Part shown: piece by piece, positions 1 to 6,578 of the stretch
Layout: the number at the start of each line of letters is the position of its first letter
Position numbering within the stretch: the stretch's first letter is position 1
Source: Roseomonas xinghualingensis
Lineage (GTDB): Bacteria; Pseudomonadota; Alphaproteobacteria; Acetobacterales; Acetobacteraceae
Assembly (NCBI RefSeq): GCF_025791835.1
Contig: NZ_JAOXLP010000064.1
Location: 1-12,013, forward strand
Direction of reading: 5' to 3'
Length of the DNA: 12,013 bases
Translations under genes and position numbers: made by a program
Notes under the pieces: generated by a model
Told to the model about the DNA's origin: nothing
Databases searched by the model: none
What the model saw: only the letters and a program-made list of their open reading frames with translations

Positions 1-209
1 TCCATCTCGGAGCGCTCCTTCCAGAAAGCCATGTCAGCCTCTTTGCTGAACATGACCCGAACGCCCGTGGCGCCCTTGCTCACCCGGAGCTTGCCGCCAT
101 TCCGGGACCGGTGATCCTCCATCCATTCCTTGAAGACCGCGTCGTCGGGGGAGTGCCCCGCGAATTCGAGAACCCCGGCGATCTCTTCCTGTTTGCGTCG
201 CTTGACCAT
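1..209 (-). CDS. Hypothetical protein, N-terminal part (runs off left edge)
   Basis: This is an open frame on the minus strand starting with ATG at 209-207 and continuing past base 1, so only the first 69 residues are visible. It begins MVKRRKQEEIAGVLEF and is mixed basic and acidic with no Cys, signal peptide or membrane segment. I do not recognise the family. The start is well defined: an in-frame TGA lies two codons upstream, and a TAAGG purine stretch sits about nine bases before the ATG. The frame is free of stops to the window edge, and the residue composition looks like a small soluble protein. The 57-residue ORF ends 49 bases upstream on the same strand, so the two may be co-transcribed. 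Function is unknown; a small DNA-, RNA- or protein-binding role would be a guess only. Confidence 0.6.
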   Translation of the reverse strand, partial: MVKRRKQEEIAGVLEFAGHSPDDAVFKEWMEDHRSRNGGKLRVSKGATGVRVMFSKEADMAFWKERSEM

Positions 210-258
210 TCTTCAGAACCTTACTGATGGAGGAGGAGAACGCTGGCGCAGTCGTCGC

Positions 259-432
259 TCAGCGATCGCCCGTCTTGCGGTTGCTCTGAGTGGTGGAACT
301 CACGCCACCCTGCTTGCCGCCGCTGTTGCCGGAACCAGCGCGGGCGTCCTTCGGGTTGGCCTTCCCACCGGTCGCATTCTTGCCGCCCTGCGGGGCACGA
401 CCAGCGGGGGGAAGGGGAGGGAGATTTGCCAT
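259..432 (-). CDS. Small Gly/Lys-rich, probably disordered protein (57 aa)
   Basis: This is a 57-residue minus-strand ORF beginning MANLPPLPPAGRAPQGG and ending KTGDR before a TGA at 261-259. Apart from the N-terminal hydrophobic and Pro-rich dozen residues, it is built of Gly, Lys, Asn, Ser, Ala and Arg, with repeated GGK/SGGK-like units. It has no Cys, no Trp and no predicted fold. That composition suggests an intrinsically disordered basic peptide. The frame extends upstream to 480, but the ATG at 432 is preferred because AAGG lies seven bases before it. The ORF is followed 49 bases later by another small minus-strand gene. I do not recognise the family. In GC-rich DNA, low-complexity ORFs arise by chance, so the ribosome binding site and the neighbour are the main support. 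Confidence 0.45.
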   Translation of the reverse strand: MANLPPLPPAGRAPQGGKNATGGKANPKDARAGSGNSGGKQGGVSSTTQSNRKTGDR

Positions 433-865
433 GGGGGTGCCTTGTGCTTGTTGGGCAGATGAAGGGCGTCTGTCGAACAAACGCCACCGCCCTTCCTACG
501 GCTCCAAGGCGCTCCGCTAAAGGTCGGGCTTGAAGGTCAGGTTTTGGTGGAAGGGGCGGACCGCCCCAGGAAACGCGCTGCCAATGCCGGGCGGGTGTTC
601 AGAGCAAGAGCGCCATACTCACAATGCGCTAAAGCTTGTAGGCTGAACCACCCAAGTCCCAAGCTTCGGAGATAAAGTGCTCTCTGAGGAGAGAAAGTGT
701 CGCTTGTTCCGAAGTCGAAGTATCAAGCTGGACGCGGAAAATGCAGCCGAAACACCCGAAAAAGCGCGATCCCAATCTGACCAGAGACAACTTGTCCTGA
801 GAAAGACTGGAGCAGCGGTAGGAACTGGGCGCAAACCTTCTCTGGGCACTGCGAGCGGGTGCGCC
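433..865. other. Gene-poor stretch, locally lower GC
   Basis: I see no convincing gene here. Open frames exist on both strands (for example minus 619-897 and plus 677 onward), but their translations match no family I know and they run antisense into the SDR remnants. A 19-codon frame at 741-800 on the plus strand is equally unsupported. Roughly 640-800 is visibly richer in A and T than the rest of the window, as expected for a decayed or foreign insert. A GC-rich inverted repeat, GGGGCG...CGCCCC, lies at 553-567 without an adjacent T-run. The promoter for the two small minus-strand genes to the left must lie in or near 433-600, but no clear -35/-10 pair stands out. Confidence 0.5.
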
Positions 866-1099
866 TCAATTTTTGATTCCACCGCCGCTCGCATCATGCA
901 CGGTGCCCGCTGTGTAGGCGGCTCGGCAGAGACGCCAAATAGGCGACCGCCTTCGCTTCCTCCTCAGAATACCCGAGCCGGCCGACGGGCACCAAGGCCA
1001 TGGCCACCGCGTGCACCTCGCTCCCGTGCGAGGTCAGGCCACCGCGGCAACCATCGAGGTCCCGATGCGGCCCGGAGCAACGCAGTTCACGGTGGTCGC
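866..1099 (-). pseudogene. SDR remnant B: frameshifted C-terminal end of a short-chain dehydrogenase
   Basis: On the minus strand the three frames together spell the last third of a classical SDR (3-oxoacyl-ACP-reductase-like). The first frame gives VNCVAPGRIGTSM, the conserved post-active-site N-x-(V/I)-x-P-G segment. It then meets TGA at 1036-1034. A second frame gives VPVGRLGYSEEEAKAVAYLAS, the P-x-x-R-x-G-x-x-E-E and FLAS region. A third frame gives AAYTAGTVHDASGGGIKN and a natural stop at 868-866, matching the TG-x-x-x-D-x-S-G-G end. Between YLAS and AAYTAG there are seven bases where six would keep frame, so a single-base insertion is likely. The Rossmann TGxxxGxG motif and the YxxxK catalytic motif are absent upstream. 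The piece is a decayed fragment, not an active enzyme. Confidence 0.8.
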
Positions 1100-1261
1100 C
1101 TCGCCACAGACGAGGAGCGTCTGCCCCGTCGTGAAGCCGGCGGCATCGGACAAGAAGTAGCCGACCGCAGCCGTGGTCTCCTGCAGCCGGCGCATGCGCC
1201 GCATCGGCACGGCATCGGCCATGGCCTGGCTGCGGAGAAGGCCCGGCAGGTTGTTGCGGCG
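1100..1261 (-). pseudogene. SDR remnant A: isolated C-terminal end of a second short-chain dehydrogenase
   Basis: Directly after the stop of the downstream TctC-type gene, an open minus-strand frame encodes VPMRRMRRLQETTAAVGYF followed by LSDAAGFTTGQTLLVCGE. This is the C-terminal P-x-x-R-x-x-x-x-x-E / FLxSDxAxxxTGQxLxVxGG segment of a classical SDR. The last glycine of the usual GG is replaced by Glu, and the reading frame then runs straight into remnant B, whose segment belongs upstream of this region in any single SDR. The order is therefore scrambled, and A and B must derive from two genes or two copies. A and B differ clearly at equivalent positions, which favours two different SDRs. An ATG at 1222 has no convincing ribosome site, and no Rossmann fold is encoded. 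The left boundary of homology is uncertain by about 30 bases. Confidence 0.75.
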
Positions 1262-1270
1262 ACCCTGACC

Positions 1271-2242
1271 TCAGAGGGTGATGTTCGCCTGCTGGATAAC
1301 CTGCGACCACTTCTGCGACAGTGCGGCGAGCACCTCGCTGACCTCCCCCGCGCTGCGCGGGGGCGCCAGGAGGAAGCCTTGCGCCCTCAGCACCTCTGCC
1401 ACGGCCGGCTCGGCGAGAACCTTGCGAACGGCCTCGTTCAGCCGCCCGACGATCTGGTCAGGCGTCCTGGCCGGCGTGTAAAGAACGTTCCACCCTGAGG
1501 ACTCGAACCCTGGCAGCCCTGCCTCTGCGAGGGTCGGCAGTTCGGGCAGGAAGTCCACGCGGTCTGCCGAGGTTACGGCAAGGGCGCGCAGCCGACCGTT
1601 GGCCATTTCCGGCATCGCCAATGGCAGGGTGGAGAAGATCATCGAGACCCGTCCGCCAAGGACGTCCACCAGCGCGGGCGGAATGCCGGCATAGGGGACG
1701 TGCAGCGTCTCCGTCCCAGCCAGGCGGTTGAAGAGCTCCCCGCTAAGGTGCCCGGGGCCGCCTATCCCGTAGGAGGCGTAGGTCAGCTCTCCTGGATGGG
1801 CTCGTGCGTAGGCGATCAGCTCCGCCACCGTACGGACGGGCAAGGAGGGGTTGACCACCAGGACGAACGGGATCGTGGTGAGCTGCGCCACGGGGGTCAG
1901 GTCGCGTCGCGGGTTGTAGGGCAGCGATCGCATCAGAAAAGCGTTCAGCTCCACGCTGCTGCTTGCCGAGAGAAGCGTGTAGCCATCCGGCTCCGCGCGA
2001 GTGACGAGCTGGGTGCCAATCACGGTGGTGGCGCCGGGCCTGTTCTCCACGACGATAGGCTGCCCGAGCCGGGCGGAGAGAGACGGCAGCAGCGCGCGGG
2101 TGAGAAGGTCGACGCTGCCGCCGGGCGTGAGGGGCACGACGATCCGGATCGGGCGCGAGGGATAATCCTGGGCCGAGCTTCGGCGCCCGGCCAGGAGGCT
2201 GGCGGCCATCCCGGTAACCGCCATCCTGCGAGAGAGCGCCAT
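1271..2242 (-). CDS. TctC/Bug-type periplasmic solute-binding protein (second copy, operon end)
   Basis: This is a 323-residue extracytoplasmic receptor of the TTT (Bug) family, which binds organic acids or amides in the periplasm. The N-terminus has SRRMAVTG and a hydrophobic stretch ending SSA before QDYPSRPI, which looks like a Tat-like signal peptide cleaved near residue 24. The mature part starts with the family's YPSRPIRIVVP and a PGG-x-x-D segment, followed by the typical PYAGIPPALVDVLGG loop and an LPTLAEAG-like block. Length is normal. ATG at 2242 is preferred because AGGA lies eight bases upstream; ATG at 2248 is an alternative. It follows the monooxygenase stop by about 43 bases, so it is probably the last gene of the operon. 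Unlike the first operon gene, this one matches the canonical Bug pattern. The ligand cannot be read from sequence. Confidence 0.92.
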   Translation of the reverse strand: MALSRRMAVTGMAASLLAGRRSSAQDYPSRPIRIVVPLTPGGSVDLLTRALLPSLSARLGQPIVVENRPGATTVIGTQLVTRAEPDGYTLLSASSSVELNAFLMRSLPYNPRRDLTPVAQLTTIPFVLVVNPSLPVRTVAELIAYARAHPGELTYASYGIGGPGHLSGELFNRLAGTETLHVPYAGIPPALVDVLGGRVSMIFSTLPLAMPEMANGRLRALAVTSADRVDFLPELPTLAEAGLPGFESSGWNVLYTPARTPDQIVGRLNEAVRKVLAEPAVAEVLRAQGFLLAPPRSAGEVSEVLAALSQKWSQVIQQANITL

Positions 2243-2285
2243 CAGCATCTTCCTGTTCTCCGTTGGCAACCTCCGCCCACCCGCG

Positions 2286-3602
2286 TCACCGCCCGGCCTC
2301 AGGACGCTCGAGGCCGAAATGGCCGCGCAGCGTGGTGGCGCCATAGGCGGTGCGGAACAGCCCGCGCCGCTGCAGGATCGGCACCACTTCCGCCACGAAG
2401 ACGTCGAGCATCGAAGGCAGAAGCGGCGGCATGAGGTTGAAGCCGTCTGCGGCCCCGTCCCGGAACCAGTCCTCGATCAGATCCGCGACCATCTCCGGTG
2501 TCCCGGAGGTTGTGAAATGCCCCCGCGCGCCCGCGAGATAGGAGAGCAGCTGACGCAGGGTCGGCTTCTCCCGCCGTACCAGGCCGACAATGACCTCCGT
2601 CCGGCTGCGCGCGGCCTGCACCGTGTCAGGATCCGGGAAGTCCTCGGGCGAGAGAGGCCTATCCAGCGGGAGATGGGAGAAGTCGTGCCCGCCGAAGCGG
2701 CTGCTGAGCCGCTCACGCCCGATCTCCGGGTCGGTGAGGTCGTTCAGCTCGCGCAGAAGGCGCGCCGCTTCAGCCTCGGTCGAGCCGATCACCGGGCTCA
2801 ACCCGGGCAGGATCAACACCCGGGACGGATCACGCCTCTGTTCCGCCACCAGCGCCTTGAGGCTTGCATAGAAGTCGCGGGCCGTCGCCTTCTCCATCTG
2901 CGCGGTGAACACCGCCTCGGCATGGCGCGCGGCGAAGAGGCGTCCCGTCTCGGACGATCCGGCCTGGATGAAGACCGGCCGCCCCTGCGGCCCGCGCGGT
3001 AGGTTCAGCGGGCCGGCCACCCGATAGTGCCGGCCCGCGTGGTTGATCGGCCGGATCCGGTCCATCCGTGCGTACTCGCCGCCGGCACGGTCATCGCGCA
3101 CCGCATCGTCGGCCCAGCTATCCCACAGGGCCTTGGCGACCTGCACGAATTCCTCGCCGCGCGCGTAGCGATCCTCGTGCCCGACCGTCTCGCCGCCGAA
3201 GTTCCCGGCCGCCGCCGCCAGCCAGGAGGTGACGATGTTCCACCCCACCCGCCCGCACGTGATATGGTCCAACGAGGCGAACTGCCGCGCGAGGTTGAAG
3301 GGCTCCGTGTAGGTGGTGGAGGCGGTGGCGATCAGGCCGATGCGGCTGGTCGAGCCGGCGATGGCCGCGAGGGTGGTGATCGGCTCCAGCCAGCTGCTCG
3401 GCGCGTGGCGGGCGGTGTTGGCCAGCGCCAGCGTATCTGCGAGGAACACGGAATCGAACAGCCCCGCTTCTGCTCGCTGTGCGAGTTCACGCACGTAGTC
3501 GATGCTCGTCAGCGCGTGCGGGGAAGCTTCGGGGTGCCGCCAGGAGGCCTCGTGATGGCCGCGGCTGTGGATGAAGAGGTTGAGGTGGAGCTGCCGGCTC
3601 AT
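2286..3602 (-). CDS. NtaA/SnaA/DszA-type FMNH2-dependent monooxygenase
   Basis: This is a 438-residue class C flavin monooxygenase of the bacterial luciferase-like superfamily, in the group of nitrilotriacetate (NtaA), EDTA (EmoA), sulfone (DszA) and pristinamycin (SnaA) monooxygenases. Such enzymes use reduced FMN from a partner reductase and O2 to cleave C-N or C-S bonds or to oxidise heteroatoms. Diagnostic segments are FNLARQFASLDHITCGRVGW (residues 102-121) followed by NIVTS, then RYARGEEFVQV (145-155), and GPLNLPRGPQGRPVFIQAGSS (around 197-217). The frame extends 22 codons upstream, but ATG at 3602 gives the family's usual start (MSRQLHLNLF) and lies 13 bases after the stop of the FAH gene; the ribosome site is weak (GGGAC). 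No flavin reductase gene is present in the window, so FMNH2 must come from elsewhere. The substrate is not predictable within this family. Confidence 0.92.
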   Translation of the reverse strand: MSRQLHLNLFIHSRGHHEASWRHPEASPHALTSIDYVRELAQRAEAGLFDSVFLADTLALANTARHAPSSWLEPITTLAAIAGSTSRIGLIATASTTYTEPFNLARQFASLDHITCGRVGWNIVTSWLAAAAGNFGGETVGHEDRYARGEEFVQVAKALWDSWADDAVRDDRAGGEYARMDRIRPINHAGRHYRVAGPLNLPRGPQGRPVFIQAGSSETGRLFAARHAEAVFTAQMEKATARDFYASLKALVAEQRRDPSRVLILPGLSPVIGSTEAEAARLLRELNDLTDPEIGRERLSSRFGGHDFSHLPLDRPLSPEDFPDPDTVQAARSRTEVIVGLVRREKPTLRQLLSYLAGARGHFTTSGTPEMVADLIEDWFRDGAADGFNLMPPLLPSMLDVFVAEVVPILQRRGLFRTAYGATTLRGHFGLERPEAGR

Positions 3603-3615
3603 GGCGCGTGTCCCG

Positions 3616-4476
3616 TCATCCTGCGTTTTCCGATCGATGTGGCACGACGACCTGGCGCTGGCTCCCAAGCCCCTCGATGCCCAGCTCCACCACGTCGCCG
3701 GGCTGCAGCCAGACCGGATCGGGTTTCAGGCCCATGCCGACGCCTGCCGGCGTTCCTGTGGCGATGATGTCGCCCGGCAGGAGTGTCATGTAACGGCTGA
3801 CATAGGAGATGATCTCACGCACGCCGAAGATCATCGTCCGGGTGCTGCCGTCCTGCATCCGCCGGCCATTGACCGAGAGCCAGAGGCGCAGAGCCTGTGG
3901 GTCGGGCACCTCGTCCCGCGTGACGAGCCAGGGGCCAGTGGGGCCGAAGCTGTCGCAGCCCTTTCCTTTGTCCCACTGGCTACTTTGCATCTGGAAGGCG
4001 CGCTCGGAGACGTCATTCAGGACGCAGTAGCCGGCGACGGCGTCGAGCGCCTCTGCTTCGGCCACGTTGCGAGCGACGCTGCCGATCACCACGCCGAGCT
4101 CGACCTCCCAGTCGAGCCGCGTCGAGTGCAACGGCTGCACCGTGTCGTCGTCCGGCCCGCAGATGGCGGAAGGAGCCTTGAGGAAGACGATCGGCTCGGA
4201 CGGAACGGCGAGGCCCGCCTCGGCGGCGTGCTCGGAATAGTTGAGGCCGATGCAGACGAACTTGGATGTGCCGGCGACGGGCGCACCGTAGCGGGGCCGA
4301 CCGGGGATGAGAGGAAGGCTTGCGAGCGGAATGGCCGCGATCTCCGCCAGCCGCCGTACGGAGAGCGCCTCGCCATCGATCTCGCGGACCAAGCCGGACA
4401 GGTCCCGAAGGCGGCCCTCCGCGTCCAGCAGGGCAGGCCGTTCCTGGCCTCGGGGGCCAACACGGCAGAGCTTCAT
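3616..4476 (-). CDS. Fumarylacetoacetate hydrolase family protein
   Basis: This is a 286-residue FAH-family enzyme: a divalent-metal-dependent C-C hydrolase, hydratase or decarboxylase acting on 2-oxo or 2,4-dioxo acids. It has an N-terminal domain of about 70 residues, then GLNYSEHAAEAG (78-89) and the metal site DWEVELGVVIG, with Glu124 and Glu126 as ligands and Asp155 in NDVSER as the third. WDKGKGCDSFGPTGPW, the lid and substrate segment, lies at 168-183, and the C-terminal GDIIATGTPAGVG at 235-247. From memory, the overall pattern is closest to proteins annotated as ureidoglycolate lyase or 2,4-diketo-3-deoxy-L-fuconate hydrolase, but such labels are often transferred loosely. Start ATG overlaps the upstream gene's stop as ATGA, with GAGG just before it, indicating translational coupling. 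All catalytic residues are present. Confidence 0.93.
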   Translation of the reverse strand: MKLCRVGPRGQERPALLDAEGRLRDLSGLVREIDGEALSVRRLAEIAAIPLASLPLIPGRPRYGAPVAGTSKFVCIGLNYSEHAAEAGLAVPSEPIVFLKAPSAICGPDDDTVQPLHSTRLDWEVELGVVIGSVARNVAEAEALDAVAGYCVLNDVSERAFQMQSSQWDKGKGCDSFGPTGPWLVTRDEVPDPQALRLWLSVNGRRMQDGSTRTMIFGVREIISYVSRYMTLLPGDIIATGTPAGVGMGLKPDPVWLQPGDVVELGIEGLGSQRQVVVPHRSENAG

Positions 4477-5603
4477 GTGTCCTCGCTGAGCGTTTTGCCG
4501 GTTTGGCAGCCGAGTGGGTGGTTGAGCCGCGCGGTGTCGAATCGCGCCGAAGCGGAGCCGCGCAACACCGCCTCGTCAACCTCCGGCCAGTAACCGGCCG
4601 GGATGACGAGTTCGCCGCGTTCGAAAGGCGGCGGGTTTCGCAGTAGCGGGCGCGACAGCTTGAGATAGCCGTTCATCTCACCCGCGTTGTCGATCAGGCC
4701 GGAGGCTGCAGCAGCCTCCATCCAGCAGATGATTTCGGTCGCTACGCCGTCACCGAGGACCAGCCGCAGCCCGGCTTCCCGCGCCGCCCGTCCCGCCTCG
4801 GCGAGGCCGTCCAGCGTGCCGAACTTTTTCAGCTTCACCTTCACATAGCCCACGCCGGGCAGCGTGCCCGCCCGGTAGATGTCGGCGACGTCGTAGATGG
4901 ATTCGTCGAGCATGACAGGAACCGCGGACGCAAGGGCCACTGCGGCGTTGGCGGCCCAGTCCGACATGTCGCAGGGCTGCTCGAACAGCTCGATGCCTTC
5001 CGGGTCGAGTCCGGCGGCGAAGCGAATGCCGTCGGCGCGCGCGAAGCCCTGGTTCGCGTCCAGCCGGATGGTGGCACGCCGGCCGAGGAGGCGCTGGATG
5101 GCCTGGACCCGGGCGGCATCCTCTCCGGCGTCGAAGCCCACCTTCACCTTGAGGGTCGAGAAGCCCTCTGTCACCAGCGCCTCGATCTCGCGCTCCAGCG
5201 CGGCGCCGCCGGTCGCGTTGACGGGAGCCAGCAGCGGGACGCGGCGCTCTGCCCGAGCGCACAGGGCGGGGTGGCCGAGGGCCATGTCGATGGCCGAGGC
5301 GAGCACCGTGACCGCATGCGCGTCACCCGGCAGGAAGGTGAGCAGCCGGGTGCTCGCCTCCTCCGTCGTCATCCCGCGCAGCGTCGCGGCAAGGCTGCGC
5401 ACGACCTCCCAGCCGGTCTCAGGCATCTCGTGCCCATAACCCGGGCTGATGATCGCCTCCCCGTACCCAACCCGTCCGTCCGAGAGGGTGACCCGCGCCA
5501 GGATGGGGTCAAAGGCGGTGAAGGTCCGCGACGACACCTTGTAAGGAACCCGGATCGGGAGATCGAGACGCCAGGCCTCGACCCGTTCCACGCGCGGCGT
5601 CAT
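4473..5603 (-). CDS. Enolase-superfamily enzyme, muconate-lactonizing (MLE) subgroup
   Basis: This is a 376-residue mandelate racemase/muconate lactonizing family protein. These enzymes abstract the proton alpha to a carboxylate and go on to racemise, epimerise, cycloisomerise or dehydrate. An N-terminal capping domain (about 1-125) precedes the barrel. Visible active-site elements are K152-V-K154 (KxK acid/base pair), D182-x-N184, E208 in LFEQP, D233 in DES (three Mg ligands), and K257 in KLKKFG (opposite lysine), followed by GDGVATEI. Two facing lysines place it in the MLE/dipeptide-epimerase subgroup rather than mandelate racemase (which uses His-Asp). ATG at 5603 is chosen because GAGGG lies eight bases upstream; ATG at 5609 is possible. 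It starts 10 bases after the dioxygenase stop and its own stop overlaps the FAH start. The reaction is unknown. Confidence 0.92.
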   Translation of the reverse strand: MTPRVERVEAWRLDLPIRVPYKVSSRTFTAFDPILARVTLSDGRVGYGEAIISPGYGHEMPETGWEVVRSLAATLRGMTTEEASTRLLTFLPGDAHAVTVLASAIDMALGHPALCARAERRVPLLAPVNATGGAALEREIEALVTEGFSTLKVKVGFDAGEDAARVQAIQRLLGRRATIRLDANQGFARADGIRFAAGLDPEGIELFEQPCDMSDWAANAAVALASAVPVMLDESIYDVADIYRAGTLPGVGYVKVKLKKFGTLDGLAEAGRAAREAGLRLVLGDGVATEIICWMEAAAASGLIDNAGEMNGYLKLSRPLLRNPPPFERGELVIPAGYWPEVDEAVLRGSASARFDTARLNHPLGCQTGKTLSEDT

Positions 5604-5613
5604 CGCCATGCCC

Positions 5614-6507
5614 TCACGCTGCCTCGTATCGCATCCCGGAGACCTGCGTGCGCCGCAGCAGGCGGCGGGTTGCCGGGTCGAAGGCATCGCGGCGGTGCAT
5701 GGTGGAAAAATTGTCCCACATGATGACATCACCCACGCGCCATTCCTGAGCCCAGGCGAACTCCGGACGCGTGGCGTGGGCCCAGAGCGCGTCCAGGCGC
5801 CGCTCGCTTTCCTCCAGCGAAAGACCGGGGATGTACGCGTTGCGGCGGCGCCCGAGATATAGCGCGCGGCGGCCTGTAGCCGGGTGTCTGATCACCAGCG
5901 GATGCACCGCCCCGGGAACTTCGCGCGGTCCGTCCGCCTCGTTGAAGCCACGGCGCAGTTCGCCCGCGCTGTTGCGGCTCGCATCGTGCTTGCAGCGGTG
6001 CGCCTCCGCGAAGGCCTTCAGATCGTCCGGGAGCGTCTCATAGGCGCGGTACATGTTGGCATAGCCGGTGTTGCCGCCCGCGGGCGGAACCTCCACAGCG
6101 TAGAGGCAGCTCGCATAGGGGGGCTCATCCGCGTAGGACATATCGGTGTGCCAAACGGACTCGCCGTCCCCCAGCCCGCCGATCGCGCGGCCATTCTCGA
6201 CGATGTTGGAAATCAGCAAGACGTAGCCGGGCTGCTGATCCTCGCCGCGCTTTGCGGCGGCGATGGGCGCGCGGTCGAGCCGGCCGAAATGGGCCGAGAA
6301 GGCGGTCAGCGCGTCGTCATTCAGCGACTGACCTCGGAAGCGGAGGACGAGGTGGTCGCCCCAGGCCTGCCGGATGCCGGCGATCGCTTCGGGGGGCAGC
6401 GGGCGAGAGAGGTCCAGGCCAACGACATCGGCGGCGAGCGCGCCGCCGGTGGGGATGGCGGTCACGCCGCCGGAATAGGTAATCGGCGAGGCGGTGTCGA
6501 GCGGCAC
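5614..6507 (-). CDS. TauD/TfdA-family Fe(II)/2-oxoglutarate dioxygenase
   Basis: This is a 297-residue non-heme iron dioxygenase of the TauD/TfdA family, which hydroxylates substrates such as taurine, aryloxyalkanoates or other acids, often causing loss of sulfite, phenol or an amine. The facial triad is complete: H120 and D122 in WHTDMSY, and H271 in MWDNFSTMHRRDAF. The 2-oxoglutarate-binding arginines follow at R282 and R286, 11 and 15 residues after the distal His as in TauD. Length is normal for the family. The start codon is GTG at 6507 with AGGAG seven bases upstream. It is the first gene after the LysR regulator, separated by 71 bases containing a GC-rich inverted repeat, and leads into the enolase-superfamily gene with a 10-base gap. 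The substrate cannot be read from sequence. Confidence 0.94.
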   Translation of the reverse strand: MPLDTASPITYSGGVTAIPTGGALAADVVGLDLSRPLPPEAIAGIRQAWGDHLVLRFRGQSLNDDALTAFSAHFGRLDRAPIAAAKRGEDQQPGYVLLISNIVENGRAIGGLGDGESVWHTDMSYADEPPYASCLYAVEVPPAGGNTGYANMYRAYETLPDDLKAFAEAHRCKHDASRNSAGELRRGFNEADGPREVPGAVHPLVIRHPATGRRALYLGRRRNAYIPGLSLEESERRLDALWAHATRPEFAWAQEWRVGDVIMWDNFSTMHRRDAFDPATRRLLRRTQVSGMRYEAA

Positions 6508-6514
6508 GGCGTTT

Positions 6515-6519
6515 CTCCT
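6515..6519 (-). promoter_or_regulatory. Ribosome binding site for the dioxygenase GTG start
   Basis: AGGAG on the minus strand lies seven bases before the GTG at 6507. It fixes this uncommon start codon. Confidence 0.75.
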
Positions 6520-6561
6520 ATCCTGTGAGGCGCTTGGCCCTGGACGGGGTTAGCCGGACGC

Positions 6562-6578
6562 GGTCGCGGCCCGCGACC
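6562..6578. terminator. Perfect GC-rich inverted repeat directly after the LysR stop
   Basis: GGTCGCGG and CCGCGACC face each other across a single C, making a 17-base perfect dyad immediately abutting the TGA of the LysR gene (6581-6579) and upstream of the dioxygenase. In RNA this could form a stem of about seven base pairs with a three-base loop. No U-run follows, so it is not a classical intrinsic terminator. It could be a partial terminator or attenuator, a processing or stability hairpin, or a protein-binding operator. Confidence 0.4.

Noticed and set aside
553..567. GC inverted repeat as an intrinsic terminator
   Set aside because: It is short, has no T-run on either side and does not lie after a supported gene end.
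619..897. 92-codon minus-strand open frame
   Set aside because: It overlaps the SDR remnant's C-terminal end in another frame, has no clear ribosome site and shows no recognisable family pattern.
677..1498. 273-codon plus-strand open frame
   Set aside because: It runs antisense through the SDR remnants and into the TctC-type gene. The translation is Arg/Pro-rich and matches nothing, and the minus strand explains the sequence better.
3027..4593. Plus-strand open frames of 246 and 340 codons
   Set aside because: They are antisense shadows of the monooxygenase and FAH genes, both of which have complete family motifs on the minus strand.
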